Below are positions 1-10,300 of a stretch of DNA of 64,000 bases, one piece after another; position 1 is the first letter of the stretch, and each line of letters starts with the position of its first letter. Source of the DNA: Flectonema sp. DT1601 (taxonomy: Eukaryota > Euglenozoa > Diplonemea > Diplonemida > Diplonemidae). The position numbers and the translations under genes are program-made. The stretch is taken from assembly GCA_964019425.1 (NCBI GenBank), contig OZ025802.1, positions 1,116,001-1,180,000 of the forward strand. The letters run 5' to 3'. Under the pieces are notes generated by a model. It was not told where the DNA came from. It did not search any database and saw nothing but the letters and a program-made list of their open reading frames with translations.

Positions 1-132
1 ATCAGGAATCACGCAAATGGCGTTTATTTTAGTTAAACTCCGACACGATCCAGATATTTTAATTCTTTTTAAATATACTTTCAATGTTTTAATTTTCCCC
101 TTTCAGGAGATCACCCTAAAAGAACAACAACA

Positions 133-764
133 ATGGGTTTATTATCGATTTTGAAGAAAGTAAAATTGAAAGAAAAGGAAATGAGAATATTGATGCTTGG
201 ATTGGATAATGCAGGTATGCCATAATCTACTGTTGTTTATTTAGAACGAAAAAAAAAAACAAACAAAAAAAAAACAAAAAAAAAAAAACAGGGAAAACAA
301 CAATTGTTAAAAAGTTTAACAACGAAGACATAAACACAATAAGCCCTACTTTAGGATTCAACATTCAGAGCTTACAGTATAAGGAATACACTCTAAACAT
401 CTGGGACGTTGGTGGACAACAAACCCTCCGCTCATACTGGAGAAATTACTTCGAGCAAACAGATGCACTAATTTGGGTTGTAGACAGCCATGATGAAGCT
501 CGTCTGAGCGATTGCAAAAAAGAGCTTTATACATTACTTAGTGAAGAAAAACTTGCGGGAGCATCATTGTTGATATTTATGAATAAGCAAGACTTGCCTG
601 ATGCCCTTTCAAAGAATAAAATTATTGAACTTTTAGATCTTCATACCCTGAGCACTTCACGTCATATTAATATGGTTGCTTGCAGTGCTGTTACAGGAGA
701 TGGTCTTGAAGAAGGTATCTCATGGGTCGTTGATGACATAGCCTCAAGGATTTATATTGAGTAA
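133..764 (+). CDS. ARL2: ADP-ribosylation factor-like protein 2
   Basis: Two exons, 133-214 and 292-764, encode 184 residues, the usual ARL2 length. The intron (215-291) starts GTATGC and ends in a long A-rich tract plus CAG; it splits the glycine codon of the P-loop (GLDNAGKT). Switch II reads WDVGGQ and the guanine motif is NKQD, as in active ARF-family GTPases. The start MGLLSILKK matches ARL2, which has Gly2 without being strongly membrane-bound. In the family, ARL2 works with tubulin cofactors in tubulin folding and in ciliary cargo release; that role is inferred here. A T-rich tract with AG at 105-106 lies 26 nt upstream of the ATG and is a likely trans-splice acceptor. The assignment is secure at family level; ARL3 is the main alternative, but the N-terminus favours ARL2. 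Confidence 0.93.
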
Positions 765-952
765 GGAAAAAAAAAAAGAAGACACCCAAATCCGGTAGAT
801 ATAAATATTATTTTCTTTTTTTTTTTTTTTTAAAACATAGAGTAATCAAGCCCCCCCTTGCCATAATTAATATTGCCATTGCAAATGTATCGTTTCTGGA
901 TTTGTGTTTATCTTTAACCTTTTTATTCTTTATCAGGTAAGGAGGGTCGGAG

Positions 953-3900
953 ATGAACTTACCATCAGACAATAATAACAATGTGAGTGAAATTACTATC
1001 GCAAGTGAGTACCGTTCACCTCAACCCCATACCTTAGATGCACTTGGGACTGGTATGAGCACGCTATTCGATGTGTCGCCGATGACTGAAAGAGAACGGG
1101 ATCAAGAGAATTCAGTAAATACGTCAACTGCGAGTACGGCAACTGTTAGGAGAGGCGCAAAGGCCGATTCGTCGTTTCCTCCGCCGTTGGCTGGTCCTGG
1201 TGGTGATAGGGAAGCTGTTAGGGCAATAAATATGAGAAATGCGGAAATAGCAACTCAGTGTTGGAGAAATCGATCGCTTCCTAAGAAACGACAGCCGTTA
1301 ACTGCGAAGGTATTGGCGGCAACAGTCGCAGCTGAGGAGTCAGATAAACCAGTACCATCACATCCTTTTCCAGATAATAGAGGAAATCCTTCTTTAACAA
1401 GTTATGATGAAATCCTACGTAGAGATCGTTCACAGATGCTTCGAAAACAGCGGCAGCAAAATCGTCTCTCTGATCCAAATGTCAGAAAGCAAGAAGTCCT
1501 CCGTCATCGAACTGAAGTCCGAAATCATTATTCGGACATTGGAAGGCGCCGAAGCTCTTCCCGCAGCGTTTCACCGGCATCTACATCACGAAGTAGCAAC
1601 CATCGTAAAAGGAAACAAAATGTTCCAACAGCTCCTTCTCAGGACTACATTCTTGACGATGGTCAGGATGGTCTATCAACAACACAATACGTTATTGATT
1701 CACAACACAAGGTAGCTTTACAATCAAATAAATTAAAACAATCGATCCAGAAAGACGACAGAAAACCCAAACAGAGTTTGCGGGCTGAACCAGATTTGAG
1801 GGTGAGCCTTGAAGAGCAGCATTCTAGTTCAGTTGTAAAAGAAGCTAAAAACAGCCCCCAGCGTAGTGAAAAACAATTTAAAAAAACCGTTGCGATAGCA
1901 ACGACGACATCACAAGTAGAGACAGAAGGTAGTCCTCGAAAACTACCATCTCGGGAAGCAGCAGCAAACATTCGATCAATTCATGAAAGTGTAAAGAACC
2001 TTCCTTTGATAACAAGCGCTGCTGCTATTCACATTGCTGGAGAGTTAAGCATACCGTTTAGCGGAGAAACTGATACCGATATTGATGCCGGCGGGAATCG
2101 AACTGCCCATATTAGATCGATTCATGAAAGTGTGAAAAATCTTCCATTAATAACAACAACTACTGGAGCACTCCCTCAACAGATTGAAGAAGAAGAATTA
2201 AACTGCTGGGTAGAAGGAAGTAGTGAAGACCTAACTCAGCTAACCAACTCTATAATAAAACAAACACGAAGTGTTCCAACGGATTCGACAGGCACAACCA
2301 TTCCATTGGCTTCTAAACCAGTAGAGGCTCTCACTCCTGAGGAAGTTAAATCTGCTGGTGAAGCAATGTGGAGATCGCAATATTTAGAAGAAAAAACTGC
2401 GCCAATTGATCTCGATCAGTCTTTGGAGGAGTCTGAAAAGAATGATGGACCGGATTCTCTGTCTACTTCGTATCTTATTCCGCGAACAGCAATTCAATTT
2501 CTTGCTGAACGAACGCTGTCTTCATTTGGAGATTCAACTACTGGAAGAATTGAAGGGGATTCTGAACACATAAAAGATGGCGTATCACCACTCGGTGTCG
2601 TCGCACAAGACGTTGAGGATCTTTATCAAATGTACAACGTTATTGATGAAACTAATCATCAAATACAAGAAGAGAATCTTATTAAGTCTACACATGTGAC
2701 CACTGAACTACAGGAGTCTTTATTTGTTACTTCAGAGAGTACATTACAACATTCAGCGACGTTACCAGTTGAGTCTGGTAGTACTTCGACGACGTTAAAA
2801 GACGTGTCTACTTCCCCTATTCCTGATAAGGAATTATTTCAAACCGCAGTTAGCAGTGTTGAGACGGTACCAGTCAGGTACGGATCACTTCAGGTAGCTG
2901 GTCAGGGTTATTTTTCTTTACCCAGCAGTACATTTTCTCCTGTCAAACACGACAATGAATTAACAACAGAAATTCCTGAATTGGCTCCTCTTCCTTCCGG
3001 ATCATTGCGAAGTACTAATTTCGCATCCGGCTATCAGTCGTCACCTGCGTGTTCTTCGATTTCGGTATCTTCATTAGAAAGAAGAGGTACAAAACCGCAA
3101 ATCCCAAGTGTGGGTACTTCGCCAGTGGATGCGTCTCCGGTTTCAGTTTCTCAGATGAGAAATTATTTATTAAAATCAGATTCTGACGGTCAAACTTCCC
3201 CAATTCAATTCCTCGGTGGATCGACGTCTCCAATATCGATGGAGGGTTCTGAGAGAGAATTGTACCTCTCGACTGGATCAGTTGTACCATTTAGTGGATC
3301 TCCTGTTTCTGTTTCAAGATTATCAACAATTGGAGTTCAACAGGAACCGGTTGAAGGATCAATATCACCACCTCTACTTCAGTCTTATAGTCATATCAGA
3401 CAGCAAGGTGTTGGTGTATCACCTATACAAACACATGATGACGGGACTTCACCTCTTCCAATGCATGTTGACGGTGTTGGTGTCGGCACCTCACCAATTC
3501 AGTTCTTTGATGGGTCGAGCTCGCCGATTCCTGTCGAGAGATATTCGAAAGAAGCTGGAATAACACCTGTAGGGAGACAGGATGGGGGAACCTCGCCTTT
3601 TCTACTGCAAGTTGACGGAGTCGGTGTCGGTACCTCACCAGTTCAGTTTTTAGATGGGTCGAGCTCACCATTTCCTGTGGAGAGACATTCGAAGGAAGTT
3701 GGAGTGACACCTGTTCGGAGACAGGATGGTGGGACTTCACCTCTTCCGGTGAATGGTGTGGGTGTCGGCACCTCACCAGTTCAGTTCTTTGACGGGTCAA
3801 ATTCTCCCATTCCTGTAGAGACACGTTCGAAGGAAGTTGGGGTAACACCCGTAAGGAGACAGGATGGCGGGACTTCACCTCTGGCTGTTCTTGTTGACGG

Positions 3901-6538
3901 GGTTGGTGTCGGCACCTCACCAGTTCAGTTTTTGGATGGGTCGAGCTCACCCATCCCAATAGAAAGACATTCGAAGGAAGTTGGGGTGACACCTGTACGG
4001 AGACAAGATGGCGGGACTTCACCTCTTCCAGTGAATGGTGTGGGTGTCGGCACCTCACCAGTTCAGTTTTTAGATGGGTCGAGCTCACCATTTCCTGTAG
4101 AGAGGCATTCGAAGGATGTTGGAGTGACACCTGTGAGGAGACAGGATGGTGGAACTTCACCTCTGGCTGTTCTTGTTGACGGTGTTGGTGTCGGCACTTC
4201 ACCAGTTCAGTTTTTAGATGGGTCGAGCTCGCCATTTCCTGTGGAGAGACATTCGAAGGAAGTTGGAATGACACCTGTGAGGAGACAGGATGGTGGGACT
4301 TCACCACTTCAAGCATTCGTTGACCATGTTGGTGTCGGCACCTCGCCAGTTCAGTTCTTTGATGGATCGAACTCACCGATCCCTGTGGAGAGGTACTCGA
4401 AAGAAGTTGGAGTGACACCCGTAAGGAGACAGGATGGTGGGACTTCACCGCTGGCTGTTCTTGTTGACGGAGTTGGTGTCGGTACCTCACCAGTTCAGTT
4501 TTTGGATGGGTCGAGCTCACCATTTCCTGTAGAGAGGCGTTCGAAGGAAGTTGGAGTGACACCTGTTCGGAGACAGGATGGTGGGACTTCACCGCTGGCT
4601 GTTCTTGTTGACGGTGTTGGTGTCGGCACTTCACCAGTTCAGTTTTTAGATGGGTCGAGCTCACCATTTCCTGTAGAGAGGCGTTCGAAAGAAGTTGGAA
4701 TAACACCTGTGAGGAGACAGGATGGAGGAACCTCGCCTCTCCCAATGCATGTTGACGGGGTTGGTGTCGGCACCTCGCCGGTTCAGTTCTTTGATGGGTC
4801 AAGTTCACCCATCCCTGTAGAGAGGCATTCGAAGGAAGTTGGAGTGACACCTGTTCGGAGACAGGATGGTGGGACTTCACCTCTGGCTGTTCTTGTTGAC
4901 GGTGTTGGTGTCGGCACTTCACCAGTTCAGTTCTTTGATGGATCGAGCTCGCCGATTCCTATCGAGAAACATTCGAAAGAAGCTGGAATAACACCTGTGA
5001 AGAGACAAGATGGAGGAACCTCACCACTGTTGGCTCATGTTAGCTCCTCTGTTGGTACTTCTCCAGTGGAAATGGCTGACGGGAGATGTTCTCCAATATC
5101 ACAGAAAGTAAGAGAGACGGGAACGTCGCCAACAGTTAGTAATTCCACAGCAGTGAAATTAGTTGACAGATCTAATTCTCCTTTTCTGATATCCAGAACT
5201 CCAACACCAGTTGGTTGCCAAGATGCGAGTAACTCTCCAATGTGCGATAATGTAACACCTCCAATATCAGAAACAACAATACCTGCGGGGTATCAAGTTA
5301 CACATCAAGTTATCGATAATAATGAGCTCAGCAACCAACCAGAGATATATGGAACAATAGAATATCCTCCGACATTAATGTTTTTAAATGAATCACAAAG
5401 GCCGAAGAGAATGCAACCAAGACCTTTTTCATATTATGCTATGCCTTCTGATTCACCATCACCATTGTCGACTAATTCAAACTCACCTCAGAGGGTTAAA
5501 TGTCAGTTTAATAAGTTGGCTGAAAGAGTTAGTTGTATCCTATCAGGAAAGGAAGACATCTCAGCCATCAGTTGTATTGATGTACACAACAGTGACATCG
5601 CAGAGAGAGTTCGAGTGAATCCGAAACCTCTTCCTATTCTTGACGATGAGTTCAATCAGGCTATTCAAAGTATGAAAAACCATTTATGTAATTCTGATAA
5701 ATTATTATTAACTTCTGTGTTTACAGAATGGAGGAATCGTTGGTCATTACAAAAAGCAACGAAAGTCTACCTGTTCAACAAGTTCAAGCAATGGAGAATG
5801 ATTGTAAACGCCCAGTACCACAACAGGTACAGAATCGCGAAATCTTTATTTACAAAATGGAAATCGTCAGTTATAATAAACAAACGCCATCGACGATATC
5901 TTCTGACTTGGAGATTAAAACTCGCATTGAAAATTGACGATCGAAAAGCAGATTGCATTCATAAATTATTCATCTTTAGAAGAATGCGAAAGTACACAGA
6001 ATTACTTCAAAAGGAAAGACATATCTGCAGGCAGTTCGATTCTCGGAGAGATAATCGAGCGATTTGCGTTGCCTTTTCTCACTGGAGGCATACATTAAGA
6101 ACAAGAAAGGAATTATCAGCTGCTATTCTACAGGAATCTCAGAGATCAGTTGTTGGTTTTACTCGTCCAGGTAGAATTAAAAAATTAAAAGACTCAAATG
6201 ATCTTTTAAAAACGAATCTTGAACGTGAACAACGTCAACGACGTATCCTCGAAGAGATAGTTGCGACGTATCGAAGAAGTGAAACTCTGAATAACAATAA
6301 ACCATCAGAGACTGGTGGTGTCAGCAGAGCTCTTTTTACTGATTCATCTCGCGCTGCTACTTCAACACCATCAGCCAAGGATCAACTGAATGACTACCTT
6401 GCTAGAGAGCTTCGCGCTGCAGGAGAGAGAACTCCAGGAATCGATTCCCCAACACAGTTAGCAAAATCCATGAAAGCCTTCGTGCATTCCTTACCAACAT
6501 CAAAACGCAGAACACGTTGTTCAGAAAAGAAAATATGA
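953..6538 (+). CDS. giant Ser/Pro-rich repeat protein with SFI1-like centrin-binding repeats
   Basis: An uninterrupted 1861-residue frame. The first 250 residues are basic and disordered. A motif with core IRSIHESVKNLPLIT occurs twice (near residues 345 and 385). Residues about 840-1360 hold 11 copies of a roughly 42-residue unit with cores GVGVGTSPVQF, DGSSSPFPVE and TPVRRQDGGTSP. Each unit has several SP or TP sites, so the array is a dense candidate target for proline-directed kinases. Residues about 1580-1720 have spaced Trp motifs (FTEWRNRW, FKQWRMI, FTKWK, FSHWRH) separated by basic helices, as in SFI1-type centrin-binding repeats, followed by a coiled coil. A basal-body or flagellar-root role is inferred. 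The ATG lies 16 nt after a T-rich tract and AG (935-936). No enzyme domain is seen. Confidence 0.85.
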   Translation: MNLPSDNNNNVSEITIASEYRSPQPHTLDALGTGMSTLFDVSPMTERERDQENSVNTSTASTATVRRGAKADSSFPPPLAGPGGDREAVRAINMRNAEIATQCWRNRSLPKKRQPLTAKVLAATVAAEESDKPVPSHPFPDNRGNPSLTSYDEILRRDRSQMLRKQRQQNRLSDPNVRKQEVLRHRTEVRNHYSDIGRRRSSSRSVSPASTSRSSNHRKRKQNVPTAPSQDYILDDGQDGLSTTQYVIDSQHKVALQSNKLKQSIQKDDRKPKQSLRAEPDLRVSLEEQHSSSVVKEAKNSPQRSEKQFKKTVAIATTTSQVETEGSPRKLPSREAAANIRSIHESVKNLPLITSAAAIHIAGELSIPFSGETDTDIDAGGNRTAHIRSIHESVKNLPLITTTTGALPQQIEEEELNCWVEGSSEDLTQLTNSIIKQTRSVPTDSTGTTIPLASKPVEALTPEEVKSAGEAMWRSQYLEEKTAPIDLDQSLEESEKNDGPDSLSTSYLIPRTAIQFLAERTLSSFGDSTTGRIEGDSEHIKDGVSPLGVVAQDVEDLYQMYNVIDETNHQIQEENLIKSTHVTTELQESLFVTSESTLQHSATLPVESGSTSTTLKDVSTSPIPDKELFQTAVSSVETVPVRYGSLQVAGQGYFSLPSSTFSPVKHDNELTTEIPELAPLPSGSLRSTNFASGYQSSPACSSISVSSLERRGTKPQIPSVGTSPVDASPVSVSQMRNYLLKSDSDGQTSPIQFLGGSTSPISMEGSERELYLSTGSVVPFSGSPVSVSRLSTIGVQQEPVEGSISPPLLQSYSHIRQQGVGVSPIQTHDDGTSPLPMHVDGVGVGTSPIQFFDGSSSPIPVERYSKEAGITPVGRQDGGTSPFLLQVDGVGVGTSPVQFLDGSSSPFPVERHSKEVGVTPVRRQDGGTSPLPVNGVGVGTSPVQFFDGSNSPIPVETRSKEVGVTPVRRQDGGTSPLAVLVDGVGVGTSPVQFLDGSSSPIPIERHSKEVGVTPVRRQDGGTSPLPVNGVGVGTSPVQFLDGSSSPFPVERHSKDVGVTPVRRQDGGTSPLAVLVDGVGVGTSPVQFLDGSSSPFPVERHSKEVGMTPVRRQDGGTSPLQAFVDHVGVGTSPVQFFDGSNSPIPVERYSKEVGVTPVRRQDGGTSPLAVLVDGVGVGTSPVQFLDGSSSPFPVERRSKEVGVTPVRRQDGGTSPLAVLVDGVGVGTSPVQFLDGSSSPFPVERRSKEVGITPVRRQDGGTSPLPMHVDGVGVGTSPVQFFDGSSSPIPVERHSKEVGVTPVRRQDGGTSPLAVLVDGVGVGTSPVQFFDGSSSPIPIEKHSKEAGITPVKRQDGGTSPLLAHVSSSVGTSPVEMADGRCSPISQKVRETGTSPTVSNSTAVKLVDRSNSPFLISRTPTPVGCQDASNSPMCDNVTPPISETTIPAGYQVTHQVIDNNELSNQPEIYGTIEYPPTLMFLNESQRPKRMQPRPFSYYAMPSDSPSPLSTNSNSPQRVKCQFNKLAERVSCILSGKEDISAISCIDVHNSDIAERVRVNPKPLPILDDEFNQAIQSMKNHLCNSDKLLLTSVFTEWRNRWSLQKATKVYLFNKFKQWRMIVNAQYHNRYRIAKSLFTKWKSSVIINKRHRRYLLTWRLKLALKIDDRKADCIHKLFIFRRMRKYTELLQKERHICRQFDSRRDNRAICVAFSHWRHTLRTRKELSAAILQESQRSVVGFTRPGRIKKLKDSNDLLKTNLEREQRQRRILEEIVATYRRSETLNNNKPSETGGVSRALFTDSSRAATSTPSAKDQLNDYLARELRAAGERTPGIDSPTQLAKSMKAFVHSLPTSKRRTRCSEKKI
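3472..5035 (+). repeat. in-frame tandem array of 11 units of about 126 bp
   Basis: Coding minisatellite inside the giant SFI1-like protein gene. Eleven units can be counted by the GTSP(V/I)QF core. Some are two residues shorter (PVNG in place of the VLVDG-type linker). Units alternate between FLDGSSSPFPVE and FFDGSSSPIPVE types, and neighbouring units are very similar in nucleotide sequence, as expected from unequal exchange or gene conversion. Confidence 0.9.
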
Positions 6539-7332
6539 TCAAAATGAAACCTTTCGCAGTAACCATTTATATTGGTACGGTTCAACCTATGAGTAGTGTT
6601 ATTGTAGTATTTGTTGTGTTTTTTGTTAGAATTTTACATTACTTTTTTTTCCTTTTTTTCTTTCATATCTCTTTGTATGAATTAGTTCAGTTCAAAAAAC
6701 ACCCCACAAAGTTATGCAATCCATCTAATTAGGTTTGCTTTCTAAACAAATTAATGCGCCTTCTTTCTGTTTCGTAAAGTGGATTGATTGTTGCTCAATA
6801 AAATACCTTTTGTACCTGATTCTTTTTTTTTTTTTTTTTGTTGATTTCCGTGTACTTGGGTAAGTTAATTTACCCATGTGGAAAGGGAAGTTCATTTTTG
6901 AACCGACGAAGTCGGAGAAGAACTATTTAGCAAATGTTATCTAATTTTCCCTATGCGGCTCAGTAATACTGTCTGTGAGGCTTTATGCATCTGAATGGTT
7001 TTTGCTCAGACTTTTGTTTTTATTTCCACGGTACAAGATTCAAGTAAAAAAATGAGTAAATTAGTTGTCTTTTTTATCTATCTGAATGGTTTTTACATTT
7101 AAAAGGATAGAACAATCAAATACTTTCTATCTCCGTAAAAGGTAAGATAAGTTGCCTTATGAAATAGTTATGTTTCACTGTGTGGGTATCCCTACCGGTA
7201 TTTTATTAGATTCCTCGACCCTCTTTTGTTTGTTTGTGATGGATATGTTATGTTGGCCTATCGGTTGGAATTCATCTCAATTTTAAGTTAAATGAAACAA
7301 CTCATAATTCCCTCCCTTTCCCAAAACAGTAA
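6539..7332. other. noncoding gap of about 0.8 kb holding a dispersed-repeat copy
   Basis: No convincing gene. It holds the 3' end of the giant gene, a T17 tract near 6822-6839, and a copy of the CCGAC-hairpin repeat family at 6901-7020. The acceptor for the next gene is CCCAAAACAG ending at 7329, only 3 nt before its ATG. Confidence 0.7.
6901..7020. repeat. copy A of the CCGAC-hairpin dispersed repeat
   Basis: Starts with the hairpin CCGACGAAGTCGG, then GAGAAGAACTATT, ATGTTATCTA, TTTTCCCTATGCGGCTCAGT and ACTGTCTGTG, and ends with CATCTGAATGG and TTTTTGCTCAGACTTTTG. The same blocks occur in the same order near 35367, 44355, 44484 and 46366. Confidence 0.7.
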
Positions 7333-10300
7333 ATGGTATCTAAAGAGTGTAATGTTATCACGTTGTCAGATCAAAGTGATGACGTAAAGGAAGTTCTGTT
7401 GGAATTATTATGTGAAAATGGTACTGATGGTCATTGGGTAGATGGGATGGTGGAATGTGACCTGATTCTAGATACTCAAGAAGCTGTGTCGTTAAGAGGG
7501 CTAATTGATGGTCAGTTTGAAAGAGTCGTTCCTTCTGAGCAGCAACCACAACAACAGCCACAACAACAGCAGCAGCAGCAGCAGCAGGTTGTTGTTGATG
7601 ATTCACTCTCCTCGTGTAGACCTCTTTCATGGCTTCTACGAATGTTGGATGATTATCACGCTCATAGGACGACAATATATCAGCCAATGTTGGGTCTTGA
7701 TCCTCAAAAGAAATCTCGTCTTCCCGCAACAAGAAACCGTCCACTCACAGCATTCGATTTCATTGAGCGAATGCTCCACGTTGGAGCCGAACACAATCCA
7801 CATTTAGGTGACGCAACCAGCAATCAATTATTTCAATATTTGGGAAAGAAGTTTGGACTCGATTCACTCGTTAAAAAGGTCGGAGGTGAGCTGCTCTCTG
7901 CGTTAAAATGCTTTCGAAAGGACTTGGAAATACTTCTATTCTCAGCCTTACTTACAACAGGAGAGTATGATGCAGCAGACTCTTTCTTTTATATTGCGGC
8001 TAGATCGAGTGTGTTATCGCTCTCTCACAACGTTTCGGAACAGCAGGGGGGTGGGCTACCACCCATCACAAGGAGAACTCTTCCAAACACACAGGTTTAT
8101 AAAGCAGTTAAGAAGGTTTTTCGTGACTACCCACATAGTCTCGCTAAACAAGCAAAACTATCTTGTACAGAGTATTGGAACCTTGGTGGTCCTTCGACCT
8201 TTTCAAACATGTCACAAGAGATGGCTTCAGTTCGATTCCTGTGTCCACCGTTTTCCGGTCATCCGCTCCTCCCTGAAAATGAAGTGGGAGGTGAAATTAG
8301 GAAGGGGATGTTACTGTCTCATTTCTTAGTTATTTGTACACTTGTATTTAAGAAGTATCGATGTCGTGAGAAGACTACTCCAGCAAAGAGTCAGACTGTA
8401 AAGACTGAAGTACCTTCTTCATTAGATAGTAGTCGGAAGTTTGATAAGATGACTTTACAATTAAACGAATTATCTACTAAGAGTAATGGAAGAGATCTCC
8501 GCAGTGAATCACCAGAAGATCCTTGGAATATCCCTCACGGAAAGATGTTTCACAAGGCTGAAAACTCTCCTCAGGACCATAGTCATGAAGGACGGAGAAG
8601 TGCCTCTCCCAGACAAATAGACGTATCACCACCGAGAGAGCTTGAGACGTCTCCTAGTTCTGACCATCGTGACTTTGGATATCAACAATCTGGTCATTCA
8701 GGAAATCCAAAACCTCAAATGTACCCACAGAAACTATTTGATCACATGGCTAAGTATAGCGATGCGTACAGTCAGTCTCCTATTCCTGCAAGTGAGCACT
8801 GGCCAGAACAGTTTCCGCAACAGCAGCCAACACTAAATCAACAATTTGATCAGCATGAGAGAGAATACTCTTATCCTAATCAAAGAAATCAAGGATTAGT
8901 TGAACAAGAAAGGTTCCATCAACACCCAATAGACGACAACCCCACTCAAAGGGCTGTCTCTAATCAACGTGACTTTGACTACGAGAGACAGTCAGGGTAC
9001 CCACAACAACAATCACAGCAGCAACAGTACATTTCAGATGATCAAAACCTTGTTAGCAATTCTGGAATCCCTCCTACTGGTAGATCACAGAGTGTCTACT
9101 CTTCTCAGTTTGATTCGCAGAAAGATTTAAGTGAATCAAGATACGAACAAAACCAAAGAGGGAGAAGACAAAGTGTTTCACAACATCTGAACTTGTCTGG
9201 CGGTGCGCAGCAACAAATCCCGATAATCACACGTTCTCACAGTCAGCAAGGAAGTCGGAGTTGTTCTCCATCAGTTGGGAATCATCCACAGCAGTACCAG
9301 TCACTTGATTTTGATAAACAGTACTCTAGATCACCTTCTGCAGGGTCTAGACCTCAAGATGGGAGATCACCTTCAATAAATGTTCCCTACTCGAGTGAGT
9401 CATCACCACCAGTAGTAAGTAATCAGGAGAATAGATATTACAGCAGACAACCTGAACATCATTATTCACATGAGAGTAGTTCTAACAACTATCACAGTTC
9501 ACCTTCTAATCAATATCAACAATCTCAATCAAATGGAAATCATAATCAATATAATAATGTTAATCAACAATATGGTAATCGACATCAGACTCAGTTAGGT
9601 GGTGATAGAGGTGAGCAACGACCTCATAATTGTGATGGGCAACTAGAAATGAACCAACAGCACATCAATAACTATCATTCTTCTAATGATCAATGTGAAT
9701 ATAATCATCAAATAGAAAGTCAACAACAACAGCAGCTACACTACCGACAGCAGGTGCAGTCAGGCGGAAACTACAGCGACCATCAACCACAAAATGGTAG
9801 TCAGTTTCAAGTAAATCAGCATCGTAGTCATCCTTCTAATGACCAATTCGGTGATGGTGACCAGCAGTTAGAAGTTCAGCAGCAGCGGAAACAACTGCAA
9901 CAGCAACAGCAACAGCAGCAGCAGCAGCAGCAACAACAACAACAGCAACAACAGCAGCAACAACAGCAGCAGCAACAACAACAGCAACAGCAGCAACAAC
10001 AGCAACAGCAACAACAACAGCAACAACAACAGCAACAACAACAGCAACAACAACAGCAACAACAACAGCAACAACAACAGCAACAACAACAGCAACAACA
10101 ACAGCAACAGCAGCAGCAGCAACACTCGCAATACAATAATCAATTTGGTGATAAGTTTAACCATCACAGACAGCAACCAAATTATTTTCAAAACCAACTC
10201 AGTGATTGTAACAACCAACAGCAGACATCACTTCATCAATCTGATAATCAGTTCGACTGTTCACCTCCTCAGTTAGATGTTGGTGAGAGTACTCTATATC

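Noticed and set aside
3423-4922. 499-residue minus-strand frame
   Set aside because: Antisense shadow of the 126-bp coding repeat; low-complexity, no domain.
9868-10218. Minus-strand poly-Leu and poly-Cys frames
   Set aside because: Shadows of the CAA/CAG tract.
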